DNA of 15,355 bases from Chloroflexota bacterium (GTDB taxonomy: Bacteria; Chloroflexota; Dehalococcoidia; JACQGW01): positions 1 to 15,355 of the forward strand of contig JACQGW010000227.1 in assembly GCA_016199325.1 (NCBI GenBank). Reading direction: 5' to 3'. Shown here one piece after another: positions 1 to 7,284 of this stretch. Under the pieces are notes generated by a model, which saw only the letters and a list, made by a program, of their open reading frames with translations, was not told the DNA's origin and did not search any database. The position numbers and the translations under genes are program-made. Each line of letters starts with the position of its first letter. The first letter of the stretch is position 1.

Positions 1-25
1 GACCCCCGACCCCTGCCCCCCACAC

Positions 26-817
26 TCACGGTTCGAGGCTGCCGTGGGCGGCCCAGAGGTCGGGGAAGGCCCTGGAGTCGAGCGTGCGGGCCAGGTAGGT
101 CACTCCGGTCGTTCCGCCGGTGCCCATGCGTCCGCCGATCAGGCGATCGACGACTTTCAGGTGTGTCGCGCGCCAGAGCCAGAGACTCTGGGCGAGGTCG
201 AGCAGCTCTTCACAGAGGAAGGCCAGGGCGGGGTCGGCCGCCGGGGCCTGGAAGAGCACAACGGCGGCGGCCCGGCGGGCGGCAGAGTCGGTTTGCGATC
301 CGGCGGTCAGATGCCCCCGCACGACGAAGCACGCCCAGATGGCCTCGTCGACGGCGGGCTCACCCGATCTGGCCATCCAGGCGCTCGCTGCGCCGTTCCG
401 ACGCCCAGGGAGCCCCAGGAGCGACTCGATCGTTCGGAACTGTTGGGATTCCAGACCGCTGGAGGTGCCGAGGGCCGGACGAAAGCGCAGGAACTCCGCC
501 GGGGAGAGCGTATCGATGAGGCGGATCTGATCGACCAGCAGAGTCTGGATGCGGGTGATCCGCCGGAGCGGGTGCAGGGCATTCTCGGCGTCGCCCGCGA
601 CCAGGTGCTGGCGCAGCGCGCGCAGCTCATGGATGAGGAGCTTGAACCAGAGCTCGAACGTCTGGTGGATGACGATGAAGAAGATCTCCTCGTGGGCTTC
701 GGTTCGCGGTTCCTGTGTGGCCAGAAGGCGATCGAGCTGGAGGTAGGCGCCGTACCCCGTGACGCCGAAGCTCGGGACAGTCGCCGGGCCGCCCGCTCCC
801 GCATCGTTTGCCGACAA
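26..817 (-). CDS. kynA: Tryptophan 2,3-dioxygenase
   Basis: A haem enzyme that opens the indole ring of L-tryptophan to N-formylkynurenine, the first step of the kynurenine pathway; cytosolic. The 263-residue product matches the usual family length and is complete. Visible family blocks are GYGAYLQLDRLL (21-32), the HEEIFFIVIHQTFELWFK helix (42-59) with distal His51, FLRFRPALGTSSG (109-121), the proximal haem ligand His219 in WRATHL, and GTGGTTG (232-238). The frame stays open upstream into the response regulator gene. I chose the TTG at 817 because AGGAGG lies a few bases before it and the conserved domain begins about 18 residues later. It follows the response regulator by 14 nt, so the two are probably co-transcribed. 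No other kynurenine gene is visible. GLES replaces the more usual GFQS in one conserved block. The function call is firm; the TTG start is well supported but inferred. Confidence 0.95.
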   Translation of the reverse strand: MSANDAGAGGPATVPSFGVTGYGAYLQLDRLLATQEPRTEAHEEIFFIVIHQTFELWFKLLIHELRALRQHLVAGDAENALHPLRRITRIQTLLVDQIRLIDTLSPAEFLRFRPALGTSSGLESQQFRTIESLLGLPGRRNGAASAWMARSGEPAVDEAIWACFVVRGHLTAGSQTDSAARRAAAVVLFQAPAADPALAFLCEELLDLAQSLWLWRATHLKVVDRLIGGRMGTGGTTGVTYLARTLDSRAFPDLWAAHGSLEP

Positions 818-831
818 TCCAGCACCTCCTG

Positions 832-1317
832 TCAGTGCATCACGCCGTTCGAGTCGGCCGGCGCCGCGGCATCCTCGACCGCCAGCCAGAGGGGTATCGC
901 TCCTGACGGCGGGGCGTCGGGCTCCGCTCGCTCGACGGCTCGCCGGGCTCCCAGCGCAGCGTGAACCTTCGCCATCAGGTGATCGATCTGAAACGGTTTG
1001 CGAATGGAGTCGTCGACGCCGGCCTCCGCGAGGACCTGGCGGCCGGGGAGCCACCACTCGTGGGTCATCAGGATCACCGGGATCGATCGCGTGACCGGGT
1101 CCGCCTTGAGGCGGCGGCAGAGATCGAGGCCGTCCAGGTCCGGCAGCTCGGTGTCCAGCAGGATGACGTCCGGACGGTGCTGATGAACCTGATCGAGCGA
1201 TTCCTGGGCGCTGGCCGCCTCGACGAAGTCGATGCTCGGATCGTCCTCGAAGATAGCCCGGATGACCGCCCGTACAGGCGGGTAGCCATCCACCACGAGT
1301 ACCAGCTTGCGGGCCAC
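832..1317 (-). CDS. Single-domain (receiver-only) response regulator
   Basis: A CheY-like receiver of 161 residues with no DNA-binding or enzymatic output domain. The phosphoacceptor is Asp55 (ILLDTELPDLDG), with Thr85 (ILMTHE) and Lys107 (RKPF) in the conserved positions. The acidic pair near the N-terminus is reduced to one residue: VVDGYP has Asp10 followed by Gly11 instead of a second Asp/Glu, which may weaken magnesium binding. About 40 residues after the receiver are Ala/Pro-rich and probably disordered. The start is GTG at 1317, preceded by AAGGAGG at good spacing. No histidine kinase is nearby, so the partner is unknown. The downstream neighbour is tryptophan 2,3-dioxygenase, 14 nt away. 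Receivers of this type act through protein-protein contacts or phosphorelay, so a link to tryptophan breakdown is only suggested by position. Confidence 0.92.
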   Translation of the reverse strand: MARKLVLVVDGYPPVRAVIRAIFEDDPSIDFVEAASAQESLDQVHQHRPDVILLDTELPDLDGLDLCRRLKADPVTRSIPVILMTHEWWLPGRQVLAEAGVDDSIRKPFQIDHLMAKVHAALGARRAVERAEPDAPPSGAIPLWLAVEDAAAPADSNGVMH

Positions 1318-1337
1318 GGATGGCCTCCTTGATCCAT

Positions 1338-1427
1338 ACCTCTAAGAAACTATCTCACAATGCACCAGAATGGCCTCTGCGGCCCTGAGACCCGTTTCTG
1401 AGCGATTTGAGATAGTTTCTAAGAGGT
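1338..1427. repeat. 20-bp inverted repeat around a 50-bp centre (MITE-like or IS-end relic)
   Basis: The arms 1338-1357 and 1408-1427 are reverse complements at 19 of 20 positions (core CTAAGAAACTATCTCA). They are A+T-richer than the surrounding DNA. The 50-bp centre has no coding potential. I see no target-site duplication. The element lies about 20 bp before the response regulator start, so it could form a hairpin in that leader. It could be a MITE, two insertion-sequence ends back to back, or a regulatory hairpin. Confidence 0.55.
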
Positions 1428-1630
1428 CGCTGCCATTGCTTCAGCAAAGAGCGTACCAGGGAGTTGGCGCGGCGGGTGCTGGAGAACGGGGTTTCCGGTG
1501 TGCGGTTCCTGATTTCTGGTTGGAGAGGAGGGAACCGGGAATCGGCTTGCGATATGGTGGGGTTCCCGGTAGGATGATGGAGGCCCCGGTCCCGGAGCAC
1601 ACTCGGGGGCGAGAGAGAAGGCAAGCGAAG
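1428..1630. other. Intergenic stretch with a degenerate TTTCTGG element
   Basis: No gene is supported between the inverted repeat and the hypothetical gene at 1631. Positions 1489-1523 align with the heptad element at 5378-5412 at 29 of 35 positions, so this is an older, diverged copy of the same family. A short minus-strand frame across the region is largely a translation of these repeats and is not called. Confidence 0.5.
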
Positions 1631-1963
1631 ATGGAACCGTCGTCAGGAGCGAGCGAGATCATCACCAGCGCAGTCGGCTGGCTGACCGACGCCGGCGAGG
1701 TGGCTGCTGCCGGCGCCTTGCGCGCATGCTCGGCCAGCATCTCGCTCGCTGACGTCGGCTTCATGCTGGACGGCGAGGCGTTCGACATCGTCGAAATCAG
1801 GCTCGCCTGTAAGCCGGCGATCCATGAGGTGCTGGCGAACCGCAGCCACCCGACGACGAGCGCGATCGAGCGCGCCTTCAAGGCGGTCATTCGATCGCCC
1901 AGCGCCGTCGTAGACCTCGTGGTGGAGGTTGAGGGTTCAGGGCTCAAGCTTCACGGTTCGTAG
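1631..1963 (+). CDS. Hypothetical protein, 110 aa
   Basis: I do not recognise this protein. It is a small, mostly alpha/beta-looking sequence without a signal peptide, membrane segment or clear motif. I chose ATG 1631, with a weak AGAAGG about 12 nt upstream; an ATG pair near 1574 could add about 19 residues (Arg/Pro/Glu-rich). Body composition is balanced (VGFMLDGEAFDIVEIRLA near the middle), which favours a real gene over a chance frame. The last codons, GGTTCGTAG, lie inside the left arm of the long hairpin at 1953-2030, so the C-terminal tail may be repeat-derived. It converges on the GYD gene. Moderate confidence that it is coding; no function is proposed. Confidence 0.5.
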   Translation: MEPSSGASEIITSAVGWLTDAGEVAAAGALRACSASISLADVGFMLDGEAFDIVEIRLACKPAIHEVLANRSHPTTSAIERAFKAVIRSPSAVVDLVVEVEGSGLKLHGS

Positions 1964-2030
1964 TTGGCGCTTGAGCGCCCGGCCCTCGGGCACCCGAGGA
2001 CCGGGCGCTCAAGCACCAACCACGAGCCAT
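1953..2030. terminator. 38-bp-arm hairpin between convergent genes; probable bidirectional terminator
   Basis: Arms 1953-1990 and 1993-2030 pair at 33 of 38 positions around a CA centre. Four of the five mismatches are C/A on the plus strand and become G-U wobbles in minus-strand RNA, so that transcript pairs at 37 of 38. It lies downstream of both the hypothetical gene (plus) and the GYD gene (minus). No T-tract follows, so intrinsic termination is unproven; it may instead be a mobile palindromic repeat. Confidence 0.6.
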
Positions 2031-2136
2031 CACTCACGCTCGACGGACCACTATGCCGGTTTGCACAGGGATCCACCAAACGACCAACCGACATCCCTGG
2101 CGTCTTCCTTGGCGATCTTGGCGCCCTGGCGGTTCG

Positions 2137-2487
2137 TCATCTCTCGGAACCGCGCTGCCGCGTGCCCCCCGGCCCCCGATACTGCGCCGTCCCCGCCTTG
2201 CGGGTGGCGTCGAGCCACTCGTCGACCGTCAGCAGCTTGGTCGTCCTGGTCGCCTTGATGTGCCCCGGCGGCATGATGGCGATGATGGCCGCCGCGGCGG
2301 TCACGTCGTCGGGGGCCTCGAAGATGCTGACGACGTCGTACTCCCCGAAGCAGAGGTACTCGGAGACGAGCCGGCAGCCCATCGACCGCAGATGTCTGCC
2401 CCAGACCTCCGCCCGATTCTCCGGGCTGCTCACCATCGATGCCCAGGCTTCAGACGTATAGGCGAGCTGAAGCATGTAGAGTTGCAC
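2137..2487 (-). CDS. GYD-domain protein
   Basis: A small protein of the GYD family, whose biochemical role is not established. The diagnostic block is FGEYDVVSIFEAPDD (47-61), followed by the alanine-rich helix DVTAAAAIIAIM (61-72) and the strand/helix segment IKATRTTKLLTVDEW (77-91). The N-terminal strand MLQLAYTSEAWA is also typical. The frame opens upstream to 2574, but the family starts just before the first strand, so I chose GTG 2487, preceded by a G-rich stretch (GGGGG) about 7 nt away; ATG 2475 is a close alternative. The product is 116 residues, slightly longer than the family norm because of an Arg/Gly-rich tail. It stands alone, with repeat-filled DNA upstream and the long hairpin downstream. 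Confidence 0.85.
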   Translation of the reverse strand: MQLYMLQLAYTSEAWASMVSSPENRAEVWGRHLRSMGCRLVSEYLCFGEYDVVSIFEAPDDVTAAAAIIAIMPPGHIKATRTTKLLTVDEWLDATRKAGTAQYRGPGGTRQRGSER

Positions 2488-2815
2488 TGCTCTGCCCCCA
2501 ATGTGTTGTCGGTTGCTCGAAACGCCGTCGCCGCCAGCCGCACCTTCCAGGCGGTGCCGGCCTGGCGGATCCACCGGACGATGGTTCCACGTCTCGATCG
2601 TCTGCCACTATCGTTGGAAGGCGTGCAAGACCTGGGCCTGCCGGGGGGTGACCGTCAAGATCTCGCGCCAGGCACCGTTGCAGGGGCGGTTCTGGAACCG
2701 CCCGCAGGCATCAAGCCAGGGGCTGCCACGCCGGCGGAGAACGAGCTGTCAACGGATTCTGGGAGCGGATTGCATGGATTGGACCGGATGGCATCGATCC
2801 CAACCCGGCGTGTGC
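2488..2815. other. Non-coding spacer with a hairpin at 2684-2703
   Basis: No gene is supported here on either strand; open frames lack recognisable sequence and ribosome sites. The one clear structure is a perfect 9-bp inverted repeat, GGGCGGTTC (2684-2692) and GAACCGCCC (2695-2703), around a TG centre. It resembles dispersed GC-rich palindromes found in many genomes. Confidence 0.5.
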
Positions 2816-3075
2816 GACCGTGAGGGAGCGCCTGAACTGAGCCGGGACCGTACGGGAGCGCACGAACCGAGCCGCGACCGCGCGGGAGCGGTCCCTGCGT
2901 TGTCGCAGGCCGTCTGCGGACCGTCGGGGCACCGCGGGGTCCGCCGTCCGACGACCAGGACGGCGTGGGACGAGGGAGCAAGGGAGGCACCATCGCTTCG
3001 TTCCTCACCGCCGAGAACGGCTCCCTCACGGTCGCGGCGCGTTCGGGCGCTCCCTCACGGTCGCGGCTCGGTTCC
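2816..3075. repeat. 30-bp tandem REP-like repeats in inverted clusters
   Basis: On the plus strand, units with a 30-bp period begin at 2816, 2846 and 2876, each opening with GACCG followed by GGGAGCG. At 3019-3075 two units of the same type occur on the minus strand (GACCGTGAGGGAGCG). Between the clusters are short stems, for example CCTGCG-TTGT-CGCAGG (2894-2909) and GCCGTCC/GGACGGC (2943-2964). The minus-strand cluster overlaps the 3' end of ispE and supplies its stop codon. Similar dispersed repeats are known in several phyla; I see no mobile gene associated with this one. Confidence 0.75.
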
Positions 3076-3978
3076 GGCGCGCGAGGCAATCGAGACCGAT
3101 GATGAGCCGGTGCAGGTGCGAGTCAGAAGTGCATGGAGGCCCCTCGCCCGAAGCGCCCTGGTCGCCCTGCGCGCCGCCGTACGATCGTCCAGCAGGGCGA
3201 ACAGCGCCGGACCGGCTCCGGTCAGGTGGGGGAAAAGGCCCACTTGTGCCATCGCTCCGTAGGCCTCGGCGACAGCGGGGGCCAGACGACCGATGGGGCC
3301 GAGGAACGTGTTGGCGAGCAGGTCGTCTTCGGGGATGCGCCCTTCCCGCAGCGCCAGCGCGACCTGGGCGGTGGCCCGCCCGTCGGCGTAGTCATCCGGC
3401 GTCAGGCTGCCGTAGGCCGTCGCCGTCTTGGCCGCCGGCGTCCAGCTCGGGATGACCAGCACGACCCATCGAGCCGGGAATGGCGGCAGCGGCACGATCT
3501 GCTCCCCGCGCCCGAGCGCCAGCGCCGTGCCGGTGCCCAGTCCGGCGGCCACGAGAAACGGCACGTCGGACCCGAGCTCGGCAGCCAGTCCGATCAGGTC
3601 GGACGGCGCGCAGCCCAGGTGCCAGAGGCGGTTCATCGCGAGGAGCGTCGCAGCCGCGTCGCTGCTGCCCCCACCCAGGCCGGCCGCCGTCGGGATGTGC
3701 TTATCAAGGTGCAGGCGGGCGCCGGATGGCACGCGGAAGCGGTCCCTGAGCAGCCGGGCCGCACGGACGACCAGGTTCTCGTCGGACTGGAGCGCCGGGT
3801 CGGAGCAGCCAAAGACGATTCCGTCGGCCTCAGTTGCCCGCAGGCGGTCGGCCAGACAGAGCGCCTGCAGCACCGATCGGATCTCGTGGTAGCCGTCCAA
3901 TCGGCGGCCGACCACCTCCAGCGTCAGGTTTATCTTCGCCGGCGCCCAGACCCGGATGGCCTCGCGGTCGTTCGTCAT
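3055..3978 (-). CDS. ispE: 4-diphosphocytidyl-2-C-methyl-D-erythritol kinase
   Basis: A GHMP-family kinase that phosphorylates CDP-methylerythritol with ATP in the non-mevalonate (MEP) isoprenoid pathway; cytosolic. The 307-residue product shows the N-terminal AKINLTLEV block with Lys15, the GHMP ATP loop PTAAGLGGGSSDAAA (96-110), the catalytic Asp138 in GSDVPF, and the C-terminal glycine motif HLTGAGPALFAL. Start is ATG 3978 behind a strong AGGGAGGGGG site. The last residues (TEPRP) and the TGA are encoded by the 30-bp repeat unit, so the tail appears to have been replaced or extended by a repeat. It stands alone, divergent from the flavoprotein gene. IspE indicates that this organism makes isoprenoids by the MEP route. 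Confidence 0.96.
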   Translation of the reverse strand: MTNDREAIRVWAPAKINLTLEVVGRRLDGYHEIRSVLQALCLADRLRATEADGIVFGCSDPALQSDENLVVRAARLLRDRFRVPSGARLHLDKHIPTAAGLGGGSSDAAATLLAMNRLWHLGCAPSDLIGLAAELGSDVPFLVAAGLGTGTALALGRGEQIVPLPPFPARWVVLVIPSWTPAAKTATAYGSLTPDDYADGRATAQVALALREGRIPEDDLLANTFLGPIGRLAPAVAEAYGAMAQVGLFPHLTGAGPALFALLDDRTAARRATRALRARGLHALLTRTCTGSSSVSIASRAGTEPRP

Positions 3979-4009
3979 GTCGCCCCCTCCCTAGAACAGC
4001 GAACGAGAC

Positions 4010-4036
4010 GGGTTTCTGGCTTGTGGTTTCTGGTTC
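4010..4036 (+). repeat. TTTCTGG heptad element, single arm
   Basis: This shares 23 of 24 bases with the left arm of the element at 5378-5412. Only one arm is present here, in the divergent spacer between ispE and the flavoprotein gene. Confidence 0.75.
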
Positions 4037-4040
4037 GAGT

Positions 4041-4170
4041 GAGTTCCCACGAGTTCCTACGAGTTCCTACGGGCTCCGGGAGTTGACAGCGAGGGCGATT
4101 CGCTCTACAGTCTACCGTGCCGACGCATGTTCCTGTCACTCGCGCCAATCGAGTTCCTACGAGTTCCTAA
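4041..4170 (+). repeat. GAGTTCCTAC 10-bp direct repeats flanking a promoter
   Basis: Three tandem copies occupy 4041-4070 (the first with one change) and two more occupy 4151-4170 (the last with one change). The predicted promoter of the flavoprotein gene lies between the two groups, and the second group ends next to its ribosome site. This may be a regulator-binding array or a simple dispersed tandem repeat. Confidence 0.75.
4083..4111 (+). promoter_or_regulatory. Sigma-70-type promoter for the flavoprotein gene
   Basis: A perfect -35 TTGACA (4083-4088), a 17-nt spacer and a -10 TACAGT (4106-4111, 4 of 6 to consensus). The predicted leader is about 67 nt and contains two GAGTTCCTAC copies. 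Confidence 0.65.
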
Positions 4171-4184
4171 AGGAGACAGTCACT

Positions 4185-5375
4185 ATGGCAGATCTGCCGG
4201 CAACAGCCGACATCGTGATCGTCGGCGGCGGCGTCAACGGCGCCAGCATCGCTTACCACCTGGCCCGCAAGAAAGCCGGACGGGTGCTCCTCCTCGAAAA
4301 GAAGTTCCTGGCCTCTGGCCCCACCGGCCGCTCGACCGCCCTCGTTCGGCGCTTCTACCCCATCGAGTTCTTCGCCCGCACGGCGAACGCCGGCGCCGAC
4401 ATCTTCCAGAACTGGCAGCAGATCATCGGCGGCGACCCCGGGTTCCGGCAGGTCGGCTTCATGGTCCTGGTCGATGCGGAGGGCGCGCCGCACCTGGAAG
4501 CCAACATCAACCGCTCTCGGAAGGTCGGTTCCCGGGTCAAGCTCATCTCGCCGGACGACGTCAAGCAGCTCGTTCCGGACATCGCCGTCGACGACATCGC
4601 CCTGGCCTCCTACGAGTCGGAGTCCGGCTACGCCGATCCGGCCTCGACGACCAACGCCTTCGCCAATCGCGCCCGCGACCTCGGGGCGACGATCGTCCAG
4701 TACACGCCGACGACGGAGATCCTGACGGCCGGCGGCAAGGTGACCGGCGTCCGCACGGCGAAAGGCGACGTCAGCGCCCCGGTCGTCGTCAACTGCGCCG
4801 GCCTCTGGGCCAACCGGCTGCTGGCGCCGCTCGGCATCGACATCGCGATCCAGCCCAGGCGGCACCAGATGTGCTTCTTCCGCCGGCCGCCCGAGCTCGG
4901 CGTCCACCCGGCGATCAGCGACGGCCCCAACGGGACCTACATGCGCCCCGACCACGGCGACCTCACCATCTTCGGCGTCGGCAAGTACCTGGAGATCGTC
5001 GACCCCGACCAGTACAACGAGGGCGCCGACCCGTCGGAAATCGATCGCGACGCAGAGCTCATCGCCCGCCGGATCCCGATCATGGAGAACGGCCTCGCCC
5101 GCGGCGGCTATTCGGGCGTGTACGACTTCACCCTCGACGGCGAGCCGGTCCTCGGCGCCATCCCCGAGTACACCGGTCTGTACGCCTGCTTTGGCTGGAG
5201 CGGCCACGGCTTCAAGCACTCGCCAATCACGGGCGACATCATCTCGGAGGTCATCCTCCACGGCCGTCACAAGAACTACGACATCACGCCGTTCCGGTGG
5301 ACGCGCTTCCGCGAGGGCGATCTGCTGCCGCCCCACTACCCCACCGCACCGCCAAGCGAGAGGGCCGTACCGTAG
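4185..5375 (+). CDS. FAD-dependent amine/amino-acid oxidoreductase, sarcosine oxidase beta-like (DAO family)
   Basis: A flavoprotein predicted to oxidise a secondary or N-methyl amine such as sarcosine or a related amino acid; cytosolic. The 396-residue product opens with an FAD-binding Rossmann fold, IVIVGGGVNGASIAYHL, with GxGxxG at 14-19, followed by an acidic strand end (LLLEKK). The C-terminal FAD segment GWSGHGFKHSP is typical of MSOX/SoxB-like proteins, and the DFTLDGEPVLG segment precedes it. The start is ATG 4185 with AAGGAG about 10 nt upstream; the open frame extends further 5' but only through repeats and the promoter. The gene has its own promoter and is transcribed alone, converging on hydantoinase B. 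The other subunits of heterotetrameric sarcosine oxidase are absent, so it is more likely a single-subunit enzyme. Substrate is not determined; the family call is firm. Confidence 0.88.
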   Translation: MADLPATADIVIVGGGVNGASIAYHLARKKAGRVLLLEKKFLASGPTGRSTALVRRFYPIEFFARTANAGADIFQNWQQIIGGDPGFRQVGFMVLVDAEGAPHLEANINRSRKVGSRVKLISPDDVKQLVPDIAVDDIALASYESESGYADPASTTNAFANRARDLGATIVQYTPTTEILTAGGKVTGVRTAKGDVSAPVVVNCAGLWANRLLAPLGIDIAIQPRRHQMCFFRRPPELGVHPAISDGPNGTYMRPDHGDLTIFGVGKYLEIVDPDQYNEGADPSEIDRDAELIARRIPIMENGLARGGYSGVYDFTLDGEPVLGAIPEYTGLYACFGWSGHGFKHSPITGDIISEVILHGRHKNYDITPFRWTRFREGDLLPPHYPTAPPSERAVP

Positions 5376-5386
5376 CGGGGTTTCTG

Positions 5387-5446
5387 GTTTGTGGTTTCTG
5401 GTTTCTGGTCGGGGGAGATGTCGACCAGAAACCAGAAACCAGAAAC
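5387..5446. terminator. 25-bp-stem TTTCTGG hairpin between convergent genes
   Basis: Arms 5387-5411 and 5422-5446 pair at 24 of 25 positions around a 10-nt loop. Each arm consists of TTTCTGG heptads. It starts 12 bp after the flavoprotein stop and overlaps the stop codon of hydantoinase B (TAG, 5448-5446 on the minus strand). The position suggests a shared terminator or 3'-end stabiliser; no T-tract follows either arm. Confidence 0.7.
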
Positions 5447-7215
5447 TACGTCGCGGCGGGTTCCTGGGGTTGGTGGGTGGCGCGGAAGGCGGCCGTCGCC
5501 GCCTCGTCGACGGTCTCGGCGACCGGGTCGACGACGACGCCGTAGCAGAGCCTGGCACGCTCGACGCTCACCTTTCGCTCGACCACGTCGGCGAGCACCC
5601 GCTGCGGGTCGCGCTCGAAGGGGTTCCCGTAGCCGCCGCCGCCACAGGACTGGGCGGAGATGACGTCGCCCTGCCGGGCGATGAAGGTCACCTTCGAGCC
5701 CGTGGGGATGACCTGGCCATCGCGGACAATGAAGTATGTTGCGAGCTTCCCCGGCATCCCGCCAAAAAGCCCCCACGGCGCGAACTTCCGGCGGTCGGCC
5801 AGGAACGTGAACGACGGCTCGTGGTCGATGAAGCGGTAGTCGCGGCGCAGGCCGAGGCCGCCGCGGAACTTGCCGGGGCCGTCGGAGTCGTCGATCAGGT
5901 TGTACCGGAGGATCTCGACCGGGTAGTTCAACTCCGTCTCCTCGATGGGGGCGTTCTGCGTGTTCTGGATGTGCGTCTGGATGGCGTCGGGGCCGTCCGA
6001 CCGAATGCGGCCGCCGTAGCCGCCGGCGATGGTCTCCAAAAAGGTGTAGTACTCGCCGCTGTCGGGACGAAGTCCGCCGAAGGCGGTGTGGCAGACCATC
6101 CCCTTCGTGCCGGCCGGCACCTTCTCCGGCAGCGCCTGCGAGAACGCCTTGAACACGAGCTCGTTGATCCGCATGCAGACCTCCTGCCCGCCGACGACCG
6201 CGGCCGGCCGCCGCGCGTTCAGACAGGTCCCCTCCGGGACGTGTACCTCGACGTGGTTGAAGAAGCCGTGGTTCAGCGGAATGTCGGGGTCGATGAGGCA
6301 CTTGAGGACGTACAGGCAGCCCGAGGTCGTCATCGTCTTGCTACAGTTCATGGGACCGCGCCGCTGAAGGTCAGTCCCGGTGAAGTCGAAGGCGACCCGG
6401 CCATCGCCGATCGTGACCTTCACCTGGAACCGGATCGGCCGATCGTCGATCCCGTCGTCGTCCAGGAAGGCTTCGGCCTCGTAGACCCCCGGCGGCAGCT
6501 TGGCGAGCTCGGCGCGCGTCCGCCGCTCCGTGTAGGCGATGAGCTCGTCGATGTAGTGCTGCACTTCGTCCGGCCCGTAGCGGTCGAGGAGGGCGCAGAT
6601 CCGGCGAGCGCCCAAGTTGTTGCTGGCGATCTGCGCCCGCATGTCGCCGGCGACCTCTTTCGTCGCCCGGATGTTCGCCATCAGGAACTTGAAGAGGTCG
6701 GGATGGAACTCGCCGCGGTGGACGAGCTTGATGACCGGGAGGCAGATGCCCTCCTGGTAGATCTCGGTGAAGGCGCCGAGGCTGCACGGCGCGCCGCCGC
6801 CCATGTCGACGTGGTGCGCCGAGCTGCCCAGGAAGCCGAAGAGCTCGCCACGGTAGAATACGGGCGAGATGAAGAAGAGATCGTTGAGATGGTTGGCGCC
6901 GCGATGCGGGTCGTTGACGACGATGGCGTCGCCGGGCTCCAGCCGCTCCGGGCCGTACTCCAGGATGGAGGGGCCGGTGACGTGCGCCTGCATCAGGAGA
7001 TGCCCCGGCTGCGAGAACGCCTGAGCGACGATGCGGCAGTGCCGGTCGAAGAAGGCGCAGGAGTAGTCGAGCCGGGTCTTGACGTTCGTGGAGTAGGCGG
7101 ATCGCTGGAGCGAAACCGACATCTCCTCGGTCGCTGCCAGGAGCGCGTTCCGAATCACCTCGAACTTGATCGGGTCAATCGTTCGCGCCCCGGTGCTCGG
7201 CGTGGTGACCATCAT
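5446..7215 (-). CDS. hyuB: Hydantoinase B / oxoprolinase family protein
   Basis: The B-type subunit of ATP-dependent N-methylhydantoinase, 5-oxoprolinase and acetone carboxylase-like enzymes, which open cyclic amide rings or carboxylate ketones. The 589-residue product is full length. It has the characteristic N-terminus DPIKFEVIRNALLAATEEM, the RSAYSTNVKTRLDYSCAFFD block, the NDPHRGANHLNDLFF block with His residues, SSAHHVDMGG, and the C-terminal CGGGGYGNPFERDP. ATG 7215 is chosen; an adjacent ATG at 7212 is equally good, with GAGAGG 3-6 nt before. The longer open frame to 7284 would read through the promoter. The usual HyuA partner, normally adjacent, is not in the window. It is transcribed alone, divergent from polA, and ends in the hairpin. 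The family is certain; the substrate is not known. Confidence 0.93.
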   Translation of the reverse strand: MMVTTPSTGARTIDPIKFEVIRNALLAATEEMSVSLQRSAYSTNVKTRLDYSCAFFDRHCRIVAQAFSQPGHLLMQAHVTGPSILEYGPERLEPGDAIVVNDPHRGANHLNDLFFISPVFYRGELFGFLGSSAHHVDMGGGAPCSLGAFTEIYQEGICLPVIKLVHRGEFHPDLFKFLMANIRATKEVAGDMRAQIASNNLGARRICALLDRYGPDEVQHYIDELIAYTERRTRAELAKLPPGVYEAEAFLDDDGIDDRPIRFQVKVTIGDGRVAFDFTGTDLQRRGPMNCSKTMTTSGCLYVLKCLIDPDIPLNHGFFNHVEVHVPEGTCLNARRPAAVVGGQEVCMRINELVFKAFSQALPEKVPAGTKGMVCHTAFGGLRPDSGEYYTFLETIAGGYGGRIRSDGPDAIQTHIQNTQNAPIEETELNYPVEILRYNLIDDSDGPGKFRGGLGLRRDYRFIDHEPSFTFLADRRKFAPWGLFGGMPGKLATYFIVRDGQVIPTGSKVTFIARQGDVISAQSCGGGGYGNPFERDPQRVLADVVERKVSVERARLCYGVVVDPVAETVDEAATAAFRATHQPQEPAAT

Positions 7216-7255
7216 TGTCCTCTCTGGTTGCAGAATACCCCGGGTTGCCGCTGCC

Positions 7256-7284
7256 AGCATACGCGGCTTGGCGCCATCTGTCAA
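7256..7284 (-). promoter_or_regulatory. Promoter of hyuB
   Basis: On the minus strand there is a perfect -35 TTGACA (7284-7279), a 17-nt spacer and a -10 TATGCT (7261-7256). The predicted leader is about 35 nt, which supports the start near 7215. It overlaps the polA promoter. Confidence 0.65.

Noticed and set aside
818..1057. An 80-residue N-terminal extension of tryptophan 2,3-dioxygenase
   Set aside because: It would overlap the response regulator gene, and a TTG with a strong AGGAGG site lies just before the conserved domain.
1355..1624. A minus-strand 89-codon gene
   Set aside because: Its codons come from the inverted repeat and the degenerate heptad element; no ribosome site or homology is visible.
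2816..3075. CRISPR array
   Set aside because: The 30-bp units are contiguous, without unique spacers, and occur in inverted orientation; no cas genes are present.
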